A DNA stretch of 64,000 bases. Source: Ailanthus altissimus (taxonomy: Eukaryota > Streptophyta > Magnoliopsida > Sapindales > Simaroubaceae). The notes below the pieces were generated by a model that saw only the letters and a program-made list of their open reading frames with translations, was not told the origin of the DNA and did not search any database. Made by a program: the position numbers and the translations under genes. Where the stretch lies: positions 17,642,501-17,706,500 of the forward strand of contig OX327690.1 in the NCBI GenBank assembly GCA_946807835.1. Direction: 5' to 3'. Below are positions 11,301-23,462 of the stretch, in pieces (the stretch's first letter is position 1; each line of letters opens with the position of its first letter).

Positions 11301-11790
11301 TGCTTAGCCTTTGATTAAGTTAGCTAATTGCCCAATTTACACCTCCAAAGGTTCTCTAGAGATGGCTTCTTTTTAACCACTTGTTGATTTCCGATAGAAG
11401 TTGCAACACATTTCTTAAATTGCCATAAGCAAAGTTTTCGTGATTTCAGAGTCTCGGGTAGTAATATGGGAAATTTGTTACTTTGATAGTTGAAGTTCCA
11501 GTTGTTGACATATTGCACTTATTTCGAGTCATTCTCTTCACCAGTGTAGGATACATTTAATAACATTGGTGGATCTTTGGTGGTTGAGACCTCTCTAGAG
11601 TTTAGTGCAAAACTTTTATTAGCCAATGCTAAGACTTGAGCTGAAAGTGAAAACAATGGTTCAACTTTATGAACACCAAAGACCTTTCTTATAATAGACC
11701 TCTCGTTAGGATCCTCACTTAACAATCCCCTATATTGGTTTTGCTGAACCATGCTAATCAGAGCCGGCTTCAACTCAATATTATTGGCGT
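11301..11790 (-). pseudogene. Athila gag remnant with internal deletion
   Basis: The minus strand starts with ELKPALISMVQQNQY, the start of the Athila capsid region, and jumps after SEDPNERS directly to VFGVHKVEPLFSLSAQVLAL, which belongs to the end of capsid. The central helices are therefore missing. Next, after a stop near 11519, come QYVNNWNFNYQSN and KPSLEN, the C-terminal part. I see no zinc knuckle. Gag would have formed the virus-like particle. Confidence 0.7.
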
Positions 11791-12100
11791 TGATTCCTTA
11801 ATACTGGATCACCAAATAGTTATCATTGACCATAGGTTTGAAATAATCCTGTAAGGCCCGAGGTTATTAGTGGTTTTGTCGTCGGCCTTAAGCTTGATTT
11901 CTCCTTTTTTTCTCCTAAGCCTCAACAAAGTGCACTCTACTTCCATATCAAAAGGCAAAAGCACCAAGCTATAAGCTCTTTGCATACACCTTTAAAATAT
12001 CCACAATAACCTAAACCCAACAAAAACAAAATTAAAATAAATACCTAAATTAAAATCAAATTGCTTAACCACAATATTAGCAATAATTTTAAATGTACAA

Positions 12101-12117
12101 TCCCCGAAAACATAGCT
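12101..12117 (-). other. decayed primer-binding site (tRNA-Asp type)
   Basis: TCCCCGAAAACATAGCT lines up with the tRNA-Asp type site seen better preserved at 39258-39274, and sits a few bases from the LTR edge, as in the other elements of the window. The stretch 11791-12100 between it and gag is untranslated leader with no other signal. Confidence 0.45.
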
Positions 12118-12124
12118 AAAATTT

Positions 12125-13377
12125 TGTTCACAAAACTAACACACGTGATAAGTATCATTCCCATGAGGATTAAGCTTCTAAATTAATGCTAACTATTATG
12201 GCATTAACAACCTAATTTCATCTAGGCTAACTTTAATTTTAAGTTGAGCAACAAAATTAAAAATACTTAACCTAACAAATTAAAGAGGTGAAAGATCTAT
12301 AGTAAAGAAGTCTTATAGTCTTGATTTCGATCTACTTTTCCTTATGTTCTTCATGTTTTAGTGAATAAAAACTATTCTTGTAAATGTAAAAATCAAGGGG
12401 ATCACTAGTAATTTTATTACCTATCCCCGAGCATCAAATGAGATGTTATGTATACATATGTAAGTTGATATCACTATCTAACTTGTCTATCTACATATTC
12501 ATTAAGCAACGATTAAATTAGTACCCAAGTTTTATTAGTTTTCTAACTCAATAAAAGCTAAGGTCATACTTTTTACGTCCAACAAATGGGTTAATCTTTT
12601 CTAAGCACACAACTCATAAGTCTAGATCATTTAATCAATCTCCCAGTCAAATTAGATCCAATAAATCTAGAGGAGAACATATGAATAATACAAGAAATAG
12701 TCATTAATCAAATAAAAACATCCAAACATGGTAAAATGTAAAGTTATGTCAAGCCCCTAGAACAAGAGTTTTAGCCAACTATGTTTAAGCACAAAATCAT
12801 AATAATCCAAAAACTTACAAGAGTAAACATGTTTAAATCAATACAATCTACAATTATAGACCCTAAATAAAAGTAAACAAAAAGGAAAAAGAGAAAACTA
12901 GGTTTAGATGTCTCTTGTGGACGTCAATATTTAAGAATCCAAATATGAAAATGTCGTTTTCTCTCTAAAATCCTCTATTTCCCTCTCTAATTTCATGCTA
13001 TCCCCTTTTCTCTTGAAAAAAGCTTTTCATCTTCTTTTTATAGGCTTTAAGATAGGTTTTTAAATTTAAGGCATAAATTTTAAAAGATGCTGCTGACGGC
13101 ACCCTAGCCTGAGTTTTTTTACCCAAATTCAACTTAGAGCTGCGACCTGAAATAAGTGGGACCACAGTCACAACCAAATCTTTGCACTTAGCTACTTATT
13201 TTTAGGGCCGCAGCTTAAACTTCTTAAGCTGCGGCTTGGTCTTTATAAAATGACCTCTTAGCCTTTTTTTTTCCCTTCATTTTGTACTCTTTTTGATGCC
13301 TTGATTTGTTGGAACTTACAAAACAATAATCTGTGCATAAATAGTCGTATTTTAATATTCAAAATAAGTACTTATCA
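12125..13377 (-). repeat. 5' LTR of the second Athila element
   Basis: The repeat runs from TG at 12125 to CA at 13377 and reads, on the element strand, from TGATAAGTACTT. A TATA box (CCTATAAAAAGAAG on the minus strand, about 13036-13043) lies within it. A GATAAGTATCATTCCCATGAGGAT-like block near 12147 corresponds to the CGAACCCACAGG block of the B and D LTRs. Its partner LTR is missing, so ends come from primer-site position and family resemblance. Confidence 0.55.
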
Positions 13378-13439
13378 TATTATAAGAGATAAAACATTAT
13401 AAAACACACTTATTAATAGCTCCTTGATCAAAGCTGGTC

Positions 13440-14344
13440 CTAGGGATCCCCAACATTGTTAATCCTTATGCAAACTTCCCTCCTGCGGATGGACTTTCTA
13501 TAACATTTTCTTCAGTCTTTACATTCAATTCTGCTTACCGAGAAGTATTCAGCTATTGTCCCTCCTACAATTGGAGCTTTGGTTCCTTCCTAGGGATTTT
13601 TGGAACAACTGCTAATGAAAGTAAAATAACCTTTTCTTTTGCTATTTGAGTTCCTATTTGATCATTCCTTTGCTAAAAAATTTTCTAGTCTTACAGATCT
13701 TCGATCTTTTACGTAATGTATCCCAGATATAGTCCCCAATTTCTTTTGGTAAGCTCTTAAAAAGGCAAAGCTCCTTAAGAGCATACCTAGGGGTTCTGTC
13801 TCATGGATTGTGATTCTATAGGCTATCTTGGATGCTTCTACGACTATACCAAGGTCTTCTACGGTAGTGAATCAGTTCATAAAGTTTTAAGGGAGCCTGT
13901 GAAGGAAGGGTTCCACTCCTAAAACTACAGTAGATCTTTTTGGAGCTAAGAAGGCTTTCACATCTATTTTGAATCCTCTCATGCAAAGTTTTTTCCCTCC
14001 TAGTAAGTTTAGATATAATTCTTAATGATTTTTAATTTTTTTCTATCTTGATTTTTGTTGGGATGATTTTGATTTCCTAATTAAACCTCTTAATCCTTTC
14101 TTTTTTTTTTTTGCAGAAGAGCTGATCAAAAGATAGCAACACAAAGGGTCATCTAAAAATAAAAATAAAAATAAAAATAAGAGCATGAATGTGGAGTATA
14201 ATGCCCCTCTATAGATTTTCCTCCTCAATCAAAAGCGAGTAGAGAAAGTGCGCCCTTGCCTTTACAATCAAGGGCAAGGAGGAAGAGTTCAGCCCCTCTT
14301 CTCCATCAAGGAGAAGAAGAGGATGGGAGAGATGTTCAATTAGG
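13440..14344 (+). pseudogene. left part of an unidentified intron-containing gene, split by element A
   Basis: Open stretches begin near 13460 (NPYANFPPADGLSITF, then YCPSYNWSFGSF) and continue in changing frames to 14002. A good plant intron follows: GTAAGTTT at 14003 and a T-run plus TTGCAG ending 14116. The next exon carries a Lys/Asn run and Arg/Ser-rich residues and stops being contiguous at 14344, where element A begins. Removing A rejoins it to 27377 with the frame open on both sides. I do not recognise the family. The layout (N-terminal folded part, basic hinge, C-terminal coiled coil) recalls plant transposon-associated proteins sometimes annotated as putative gypsy-type transposase, but this is a guess. 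Confidence 0.45.
14003..14116 (+). other. predicted spliceosomal intron 1 of the split gene
   Basis: GT at 14003 in the context TA/GTAAGTTT, a T-rich tract and AG at 14116. Length 114 bases, normal for a plant. Its presence argues that the split gene is not a processed copy. Confidence 0.5.
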
Positions 14345-14649
14345 TGATAGAGGTTAATTATCTACAATTTCCATCTTCCAAACTTATATTTTTTTGTTTA
14401 AATTAAGATTATTTGACTTTTTATGTGGTTTATTGTTATTTTATAAGTTTAGATTCTTAATGAATCTTATTCGTATCTTATTACAATAAAATATCTCTTA
14501 ATTTTTATTCATCTGAATAAAAATAAGAAGACATAATCTTAGTACTTGGCAGAACAATAGCAACAATTCCTCGTAGAAACAACAGTTGGACTCAAATCCT
14601 ATATTACTTGTTGTGATAGCTTGAACTTGCCCTTAAGTACAGCAAATCA
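14345..14649 (+). repeat. 5' LTR of element A, internally deleted
   Basis: Starts TGATAGAGG and ends GCAAATCA. Both ends align with the 1397 bp LTR at 25980-27376, but only about 305 bp remain. The join lies near 14452-14455, where the text passes from TTTATAAGTTTA to GATTCTTAATGAATC, the latter found near 26950 in the full LTR. About 1.1 kb including the promoter region is missing. Confidence 0.65.
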
Positions 14650-14655
14650 AGTTTC

Positions 14656-14673
14656 TAGTGTCGTTGCTGGGGA
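14656..14673 (+). other. primer-binding site of element A
   Basis: TAGTGTCGTTGCTGGGGA resembles TGGCGCCGTTGCCGGGGA, the complement of the tRNA-Asp 3' end, with four substitutions. It lies six bases (AGTTTC) after the LTR, the same spacing as in B and D. An ACTAAT/ACTAAT-like short repeat follows at 14697-14722. Confidence 0.65.
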
Positions 14674-14865
14674 ATTAAGTTTATTATTCTTATTAATACT
14701 AATACTAATACTAATACTAATCTATCTTACTTTTACTTCGGACTTTTTATTTGTTTTAGTATTTTTATTTTTATTTTATAGTTTCTTTTCTTTTATTTTT
14801 GTTTTTGTATAGGTTTTTCTTTCAATTCTTTTTGTTTGTTTAGGTTACCTTTCAAAATTTACATC

Positions 14866-15148
14866 ATGGCCTATCATTTTCAAATTCAATAACAAGCAAC
14901 AAAATAAAGTTCTTTAAGACATTATTCAATCCCAATGATTAGTAACATTCAGCCTAGTATATGCCAACCAACCATAAACTCTAATTACTTTGAAATTTAG
15001 TTGGGAACAATCCAAATTTTGAGGGACTCGGTTCAATTTAGTGGACTTCCAAGCAATGATCCAAATGAACATATCATAAATTTTCTAGAGATTTATGATT
15101 AGTTCAAATATAATAAAGTCTTAGATGATGTACTATGGTTGCGTCTAT
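14866..15148 (+). pseudogene. element A gag, N-terminal piece
   Basis: ATG at 14866 opens MAYHFQIQ, the same start as gag of element D (MAYQF). Further on the reading gives SICQPTINSNYFEI, ILRDSVQFSGLPSNDPNEH, IINFLEIYD and FKYNKVLDDVLWLRL, the Athila capsid start. Stops follow Q8 and occur twice more. The frame is cut at 15148 by insertion of copia element C and resumes at 19666. Confidence 0.75.
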
Positions 15149-15222
15149 TGTTGAGAGATGATTAAACCATGGGTACATGCATGTGGTGTGTGTTCATCAT
15201 TCAAATATACACATCACATACA
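15149..15222 (-). repeat. remnant of the 3' LTR of copia element C
   Basis: About 75 bases (GATGATTAAACCATGGGTAC and following GCATGTGGTGTGTG) match the beginning of the right LTR at 17269 and its inner duplicate at 17371. The rest of this LTR, together with RT and RNase H, has been lost by deletion. Confidence 0.55.
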
Positions 15223-15830
15223 TATAAAGCCAATGAAAGATTGAAATCCACCCAACGCAGTATAATTCATTAGTCTAAATACATCACTATGCACTAGTTC
15301 CAATAAATTGGTGGCCCGGTGTTCAACACCTACACTAAGATTTGGTCATTTTTCATTGAATTCAAAATTTATAAACTAGCTAAGGTTCTATAGTCAGATC
15401 AAGTATTTAACCATCCTTACACAGACGAGGTAATCGTCTTACGAATAAGTGACATAATCTTATATGCCACTATCCCTTAGTATTTAGTGTTCCTGAATTA
15501 CTATTTATTCTGTTCACCTATACATTAGAGATATTTCATATTGTATTAAGATATAACGATCATTCATTAACTGACACTTAGTTAACAAAATATTATCATT
15601 ATCACATAAATATGAGGAACTATTCCTTATGGTTTTATGATAGCCTTCTCTATTTATTACAAGGAGTGATATGATTCGTTTAATAATGTTTGGCACAAAA
15701 TAGTAATTATACAATATAATGCTTCTACTAGAATGAAGAAGTGACATAAAAGTCGTAACAACTAGTACGTCCGAGAAAACTCTATTTCCTATGTGAATCT
15801 GTACTTCTCCTTTCATAGCATCGTAACATT
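15223..15830 (-). pseudogene. copia protease end and integrase start (element C)
   Basis: The minus-strand frame 15514-15816 reads MKGEVQIHIGNRVFSDVLVV, NYYFVPNIIKRIISLLVI, REGYHKTIRNSSSYLC and ILLTKCQLMNDRYIL. This is the standard end of copia protease and the start of the GAG-pre-integrase domain. Left of it, broken readings such as DYRTLASL and, in another frame, HRATNLLELVHSDVF follow the integrase zinc-finger-to-core order, the last containing a first catalytic Asp block. Stops and shifts are frequent. No further pol domain is found before the LTR remnant. Confidence 0.6.
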
Positions 15831-17252
15831 CCTCAAATCATGCAACAACTTGCAAATATAAGAAGGACGGAAAATATCTCATACCCCTATACTTTTAGCA
15901 TTATATGCTTATGAAATGTTAATGTTTGGTAAACAGATATCTAAAGGGTTTATTTATTTTAAGTCAAGGTGCCTTAAGCAGTAATGCTTACTATTTCAAA
16001 TCTTATCAGAGTGAAAACACTTTCTATTTTAACAATTCTCTAACTATGGTTTGGGTATATCAAATCATTTTTCAAATGGGTACTGTACTAGTTGGTGTGT
16101 ATAGTTTAAGTACATTAACGGATTATTCATACTTATCCTATCTATATAAGATAAGTATCCTACCTCTATAAGAAAAATCAAGAGATGTGTAATGGAACAT
16201 TTTTTATCAATAATTAATAACACTTTAGATCACGAGTATAACTATTATATATTTTTTAATCTAAATTGGCCCTTTCATTGCAACATTGGTCTTTGCGAAA
16301 AGTAGACCCATTGGCATTTTAATCCGGTCTCACGTTTTTGTAATATTGGCCTTTGTAAACCCAATAGTTAAATAACTCTTGTCAATTGCATCTCATGCAA
16401 TGCTTACCACTGATCCTAAATACACTTTATCCTAATGTTAAAGCAATATTGGGTAAGTGTATTTTAGATAAACTTGTCAATTAGTGAATATATGTTACTG
16501 ACACTACCCTTAAGCTAAAGCAATATTTGATAACATGTTGGCATATATTTGACTCATCTCATATTTTATCGAAATAATCCAAGTTGTACTAACCAAATCC
16601 CTTATGCTAAAGTAATATTGGAAAAGACTGTAGTGATCTGTTTAACATTGTATAGACAAGACAAACCATTTAAAACATTATCTCATAATATAATAAAATT
16701 CAATCTGATTAAGAGAAACTTTTAAACACAGGCTCTCATCTTATGAGAAGGTGATTTCTCAATCAGTAATTTATTTTTGTGCAAACACAACAAACCCCTA
16801 CTAGTAAAGCTTCTATTGTGGTTACCAGCACAGAAAAAAATGATTTCGATTTATAATACAGACTAATAAATTTTATTACTACATCTCATAAACCCTACAT
16901 ACATATTAATATTTTAAAATAATTTACAATATATATTTTTTAAGTGAATAGTATCAACGCCACAGTGTTAGGCTACTAACGCTGCAATATTCGAGACAAT
17001 TCCCTAATATTATGGCATTAGCTGTATAGTGTTTTAGCAGCGCTGGCTTACTAATGCTGCGACACCAAGCTTGAATATTACGGCATTGGGGCCCGAAAAC
17101 CACAACACTGTAGCGTTCATCATCCAACACTGTGACATTCCTATTGCTATCTTCATCGGTTTTGCATTTTCAACACTTGTGGTGCACCACAACAGCCCAA
17201 AACTTATCCAACAACATGTCCAACACTCAAAAATACTCAAATCAACACAAAA
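15831..17252 (-). other. element C leader and gag region, not readable
   Basis: Position between protease and primer site predicts leader and gag, but I could not recognise gag blocks on the minus strand. The part 16955-17160 has repeated short GC-richer words (GCTGCGACA, ACACTGTAGCG, ACACTGTGACA). The small open frames here on both strands look accidental. Confidence 0.3.
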
Positions 17253-17266
17253 TTACTCTGCTACCA
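17253..17266 (-). other. primer-binding site of copia element C
   Basis: TACTCTGCTACCAA resembles the reverse complement of TTGGTATCAGAGCA, the usual plant copia site for initiator tRNA-Met. It lies two bases left of the LTR edge. Confidence 0.5.
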
Positions 17267-17268
17267 AT

Positions 17269-19660
17269 TATTAGGAGATGATTAAATCATAGGTACATGC
17301 ATGTGGTGTGTGTACATCATCTTATTATATGCATCACATACATATATACATATATATATATACCCGTACTGATTAAACATAGGTGGATGCATGTGGTGTA
17401 TGTTCATCATCCAAATATACCCATCACATACATATATATACACAGCAGAAGTCTAATTATGATAATGAACATATTTATAGTTAATCAAATTAATAAAAAT
17501 TGAGAATATATCAATCTTGAAGCCTATAGATTAAAATTTATTTAGAGCCCACTAGAAATGAACTTGTTGATAATTCTAGCAATCAACAGAGATGGGTTTG
17601 ATTGGCTAAAATAGCAACGTATAATCCAACACCGGTTTAACAATAAAATCATTTAAATTAACTTTTAATCTAATGCTTAACACTTAAGCAATTTATTAAA
17701 CAATGAATTTGGTTTTTATTTTTAAACTCTTGAATGACAAAAATGTTCAAATTCAAAGCTTTAATGGTTACCTAAGTTTAGATAAGATAATGAATAGTCC
17801 TTACACTTTTGCTTTGTAGTTTAACAGTTAAAACTTAAAACAAAACTTCTCATTTTCTTTCTTCAAATGGCCAACCATTCTATAATGTACAACTTATGAA
17901 TTTTTTTTCATTTAAAAAATATAAACCAAATGCATTTAATTAGCATTTAAGTTAACATGCATTTGATTTTAATTTTAATTTAAGTTAGATATTTAACTTA
18001 ACCAAAGTTTACTATTAACCTTAATTGAGTTAGAATTAACTTAACCTTTAAGTTAATAAATTTTTAACTAAGCTAACCTTAATTAACTATTAATTATGGT
18101 TAGATTAACCTTAACTTAACCTTTAAATAAGGCTAAAATATCTTTTAAGCTAACTACTTAGTTAACTTTTGACCATAGTTAAGCTAAATATTTATTTAAC
18201 TATTAAATAAATAAATATTTTTTGATTATTTAATAATTAAGTAATCAATTAAATGAATTTACCCTTAAGCCATTTATTAACTCAAAATGAGTTCCACCTA
18301 ACCCATACTTGAGTCAACTTAAAAGGTTTACTATGCACCACGTGTTAACAATTAATTGGGCAATAATAATCGTCAACTAATCAATGTATTTAACTCTTAA
18401 GTCTTAACACGCACATATTTCAAGGGATTCTGAAATAAATATTTAGTTTTGCTGGATTTTAATGGATTAGACTATTCAATCCAGTACGTTGACTTAGTGC
18501 ACAATAAGTACACTTCATATTGCGGGACTCCCTAGGTCCACATCCGATTCGTCAAATGAAACTACTCCATAAGTCCATGATTGATGCCTCACATACACAT
18601 CATGAATATTACAAATCAGCACATTAAACTATACAAGTTGAGGTCTTACATATACATATAATATTCCTTTCATAAATATCATGGATGTGCAGGGATATAG
18701 ATCATCACTGTCAAATTCTCATAAGCCTATCCGTGAACTTATCTCCAAATGTGTATCTCAATGAACAATATACGTAAACACGTTTGTAATATTATTTAAC
18801 CCTAAGAAAAATTACTTTTTCCCAAGTTTATTACTTATGACCATAAGATTTTCTAAGATATAATCACAGAGCAACGGATATACAACTTACATATGTAAGT
18901 TGACAGATCCCGTATCTATACACACCGGACTCTATGAGCATCAAATCATATCCAGTGACATAAAGTTGTCAAACTATGAAAGGTTTCTAATATTTATGGA
19001 ACCAAAGTATGGTACATCACTCATAAGCCCACTATGGTGCTCAGGTAAACAGACCACAAATACTACTCAACTCAATAGAAACTTCCTTTGACAGCTTCAT
19101 AGGATGTCTATTGAGGTCCTCATGAATTTATTCAGTATCCAGTTCTGACTGAATACCCGCATGCTTATATGAGCTCTAAACTCATAGTCAGCTAAAAACA
19201 ACCATATGTACAATACAGATATAGACAAACACTGATCTATATAAAATAGATTCTCCAATAAACTAGCATCGATGAAAAGAATATACTTGCATAATAACAT
19301 TTTCTAGCACCTATTGTAACTCTTTGCAACTATGTCATTACAAGTGTATTCCTAAATTATTGTCTCATTTCAAACAAGGCTTCTAACTTTTAGAATATCA
19401 CTAACTCTTATAACCTACTAACGCTTAGCAGTTTTAACTCTTAGCATCCATAACTCTCAGTATTGCTAACTTTTAGCCTTAGTTTAAACTCCTCTAGACT
19501 AGATCTGAACTCTTTCAGATTATATAATTTCAGTAACGTTACAAGCATTGTACCATATATATTTAATTTTATAGATTTTAGTCAAAATGTTTATTGTATA
19601 AATATTAAACAATTAATATTCATACAATATTAGAATGGCACGTAAGCACCAAGTCCAACA
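17269..19660 (-). repeat. 5' LTR of copia element C, unusually long
   Basis: From TATTAGGAGATG at 17269 (TG expected) to CCAACA at 19660, about 2.4 kb. Near its left end an ATGCATGTGGTGT unit is present twice (17294 and 17388). The stretch 17960-18200 is rich in TTAACCTTAA-like words. Nothing coding. Its length is large for a copia LTR, so it may contain a further insertion that I cannot delimit. Confidence 0.4.
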
Positions 19661-19665
19661 TCTAT

Positions 19666-20973
19666 TTTTTTTTCACTTCGAGATTAGGTGAAAGTTGTTG
19701 ATGTCATTACCATTAGGATCTATTACATGTGTAAAATTTTATATCAAAATTCTTTCCACCGGCCAAGACAGTAATGATGAAGAATGACTTCACTTCTTTC
19801 TTGCAATATGACTTAATAACACTTTATAATGGCTTAGTGAGGTATTCGAGGACTATAATAGATGCCGCAATGGGTGGAGCGTAATGAACAAGTCAACCAA
19901 TGAAGCATATGACCTACTAGAGAATATGGCATTTAATAGTTACCAATAGTTAGCTGAAATAACAGCCCTGAGAATGATCATAAGCATACATGATGAGGGG
20001 GCACTCATCTCACTAACTATACAAAGCAATCTATTGTCCAAAAAAGTATATGTCATTATAGCTAATGTTGTAAGTAGTAGACCTGTCCTGTGAGTAGTAA
20101 CACAACTATTATTCCAACTATTACAATCCGAGATAGATATATTCTCTTAGAATGCCAATAAAACCTCAGTAGCAATATAAAGAAGATTCAGCCTTAAAGA
20201 AAATGTTCATACAATATATAAAACGAATAAACACCCTTCTCTAGAGCCATGCAACCTCTTTAAGGATGTTGAAAAAGCAAGTGGCCCAATTGGCCACATC
20301 ATTGAAAAGTTATCTACAATGCTCTATGCACAACAATACCGAGGTAGATCCAAGATGAGACAGAGAGCAATGTTAAGAAATCACCTTGAGGATTGAACAA
20401 GAACTACCAATAATTTCTAAAACATCTCAAACAAACGAGAGTCATGATAAAAAAAATGATAAAAGAGGAAGCGACTGTAGAAGAAAATGGATCGGTGGTA
20501 CTTCAGAACCAATATAGCCAATACATTTCAATACTATTCACCCAAAGACTCCAAAAAAAGAACCTTGATCATTAACAATTTTTCAATAATATCTCTCAAT
20601 GTTTCATGGTTGACATAATAATTTCAAGGGATCCACCACTTACTAAATTGAAAGTAAAAGAATCCATATAGCTAAAATCTCCTGAGATGACAGGGCATGG
20701 CAAAATCATTAATAAGAAGCAGTTATAAGCCAACCAACGAAGTACAGTGTTTTGGTCAAAGATTAAAATCTTTTTGGAAAGGATCAAATCAAGGTGGTTA
20801 GGGCTACGTCTAAAGGATTTATTCATTGAGCTATGGAAGTCGAAGAAAAGAACTATCAATGCTCTTAGATATCGATTAAAGTTTTATAGGAATAACACCA
20901 CTGACATGTAGTTTGATCCTCCATGAGTCAAGAATGAAGACATCAAGCCAATGACGATAAATCAAGTACTTTT
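19666..20973 (+). pseudogene. element A gag, remainder plus integrase-like tail
   Basis: Resumes after copia C with LRD, then in shifting frames SLPLGSIT, DAAMGG and MNKSTNEAYDLLENMAFNSY, the Athila matrix-capsid end. A stretch covering the WERYKD block is deleted near 19830. Later come NNISQCFMVD, ISRDPP, WSKIKIFLERIKSRW and FIELWKSKKRTINALRYRLK, which match the end of gag in element D. The motif KIKIFLERIKSRW resembles the integrase tail of Athila (RLKLFPGKLKSRW). Element B interrupts the following 3' UTR at 20974. Confidence 0.7.
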
Positions 20974-22589
20974 TAACCATTTTCTCGTCCTCGAGCAATG
21001 AAAAATAAAATCAAGAAGAGAATTTAAAGAGATTATACTAGACTCAAAATGAAATTAAAATTTAAAAATAAAATGTCAGGTTAGTAAAATGATCAAAATG
21101 ATTGTCTCAAAAGCTATTTAAATGATACAAATCCTTAAAGTAGATAAATAACTTTTAAAAATCTTAAATTTCTTTATTTAGGCCCCTCATTCTTCCTCAA
21201 AGATAATCACCATGTGTGTGTGTATGTACAAGCAGCAAACAATAATTAAAATCATATTTTAATTTACTTTATACTTTAGTTTGTACAAAAAATATGTTAT
21301 CTCGGCATTTGATTTGTATAATGACACTTCTATAAGCTCGTCTTTACTACCACTCTTCACTAATGTAAAAAATCATATATCTAGGGATCTATTTAGGACT
21401 TTACTTAGCTTGGAACATAAGACTAGGGTCAAGATAGGATAAAAGGATAAACAATTTAGGTTAAGTCACACTATGAACATTTAGACTCTATCTAGAAACC
21501 TCTTGAATTATTTTTTTTTTTTTGGTATTATATTTTTCCCCAAACTTAATGTGTTTTTCATCTTTCTTTTCAATATTTATTTTTCAAAGAATTTCTTCTT
21601 TTTCTTAAATTGAGGGTATTTTTCTCTCTTTTTTTTTTAAAAAAAAATTTTTCTTTTTTTTTTAATACCCCCAAACTTAGATTGACAAATACCACCCAAA
21701 CTTATTTTTTTTATATCAGCACAACATTTTTCTTTCACGAGTATTTCTAAGTAAATGCAAATTTTATGGTGTTACGGGTAAATTTTTGGATAAGTAAACT
21801 TTAAATCTTATACTTGTAATGTGGTTAAACCAAAGAATGGATAATTAATCTTAAAATAGGGTACTAGGGGTAAATATACAATAAAAGGTATGCTAAAAAG
21901 GCTCAATCGGTCCAAAGATGGCCTAATATCATTTTCCTACTCATATGTTTCTTAGAATTTTGCCTCAAGTAGTAAATAAAGACAAGTTTTAAAGTATCGG
22001 TCTTTCGAGACTGTGGTCTAGTTTCTAAAGTATTCATGCTTTAATAAGTGTAAAAAAGAATGGTGATTATAAATAAAGTCAAACTTGTTTCTAAACTTAG
22101 ATAACCAAAATTATCTCAAGTATCTATCATTCCCTATGGATTTGTAAAAAATAAATTCAGCCATGTATTCTTTTTCTTATCATAGACTAATGATCATCTT
22201 AACAACCTAACAACTAAAAGTTTTTTAAAACAAATTAACCCACAAGACAACCAATCAAATTATGCAGCAAAAATAAACACAAGAAAGTATTTTCCACCTC
22301 CAAACTTAAATTAAACATTGTCCCTAATGTCAAAAAATAAACTTAAGAGTAAGAGAAACTCCACTGGTAAAAGAAGTTGAAGTAATGCAGCATTATTGTA
22401 TAATGATGCGAATGCAGTGTCCTTTACTCTAAATGCTTGTAAATGCTCGTGCTACTTTTTTTAAGTGTTTGACTTGTTATTTTATTCCTAAAAAAAATAA
22501 TTTAACATAAATAAAATTGAAAATAAGTAAATAAAAATAAATTTTACTTAGGTTGCTTCCCAAGAAGCGCTTGATTTAATGTCATCAGC

Positions 22590-23440
22590 TACGTCTTCTT
22601 TCTTGACTCACGGAGGATCAAACTGCATGTCAGTGGTATCGTGCCTATGGAACTTCAATCTATGTCTAAGAACAATGGTATTTATTTTCTTTAACTTCCA
22701 TAGCTCCATGAAAAACTTTTGTAGACACGGTCCCATCTTCCTTGATTTGAGCCTTACCGGAAAGATTTTAATCTTAGATCGAAATATTGCACCTCGTTGG
22801 TCGATATCAATCTACCTCTCCACTATCTTGCTATGCCCCTTCTTCTTTTTTAACTTGCATAGTTTTTTATGAGTTTGTAGTTGAAGGGCTTCTATTAATT
22901 TTACTTTATGAGATGGTAGTAGATCTTTAGGAATTACCATGTCAACATTGAAACATTGAGAGATATTGTTGAAAAATTGCTAATGTTCAAGGCTCTTCTC
23001 TTGGAGTCTTTGTGAAAAAGGTGGCTGTGAAATATATGGATTGTCTTTGCTTTGAAGTTTCACTAATTCCTTTTTTTCTGTAGTTGACTCCTCTTCTTCT
23101 ATCTTTGTTGCTCTATCATGGCTCTCTTTAATTTGAGACGTTTCAGCAACTGTTGGTTATTTTTGTTCAACCCTTAGGGGGATTGCTTAACATTGCTCCT
23201 TATTTCCTCTTAGATTCACCTCTGTGTTATTGGTCAATGGGCATTGTGCATGATTGTTTAATAATGTGGCTAATTGGCTCATCTTCATCTATAACGTCCT
23301 TAAATAGGCTGTTTAGCTTTGAATAAGGGCATCTGTCTGCTTCATACATTGCATAAACATCGCCTCTAAGCCTAGTTTCTTTTTAATTTGTTGTTAAAAT
23401 TGTGTTGGCATGCTATAAGGGTCTACCCAATCTAAATTGT
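22590..23440 (-). pseudogene. element B gag, C-terminal part
   Basis: Aligns base by base with 37310-38160 of element D on the same strand, including the segments coding for FIELWKSKKR-like wording, a KKGHSKIVE-like basic patch and the Glu/Lys-rich region. The N-terminal capsid half, present in D, is absent: the text jumps near 23450 to the primer-site region. A + strand frame at 22579-22872 is only its shadow. Confidence 0.6.
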
Positions 23441-23462
23441 GGAAGTTGGTATAGGGATCATT

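Larger units (their letters stand above)
8601..13377 (-). mobile_element. second Athila-lineage element, minus strand, 3' end missing
   Basis: Reading from 13377 leftward gives 5' LTR, primer-binding site, gag, protease linker, RT, RNase H and integrase, all in Athila wording. The element stops inside integrase near 8610, so integrase end, 3' UTR and 3' LTR are lost. It is tail-to-tail with the first Athila element. Many stops and frameshifts show long decay. It lacks the middle of gag and has no LOG-like frame in what survives. Confidence 0.8.
15149..19660 (-). mobile_element. element C: Ty1/copia retrotransposon inserted in gag of A
   Basis: The insertion begins TG at 15149 and ends CA at 19660, flanked on both sides by TCTAT (15144-15148 and 19661-19665), a perfect 5 bp duplication. 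The gag text of A continues across this point. Minus-strand copia protease and integrase pieces lie at the left, a decayed initiator-Met type primer site at 17253-17266, and a long 5' LTR to the right. RT, RNase H and nearly the whole left LTR are deleted. Confidence 0.75.

Noticed and set aside
15926..16171. 81-codon + strand frame with membrane-like segments
   Set aside because: It lies in the leader/gag part of minus-strand copia element C, lacks family motifs and is likely accidental.
20596..20859. 87-codon minus-strand frame
   Set aside because: The + strand here carries the gag tail of element A; the minus-strand frame is its complement.
22579..22872. + strand frame of 97 codons, and its relative at 37413-37610
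   Set aside because: Both are shadows of the gag tail of elements B and D on the minus strand.
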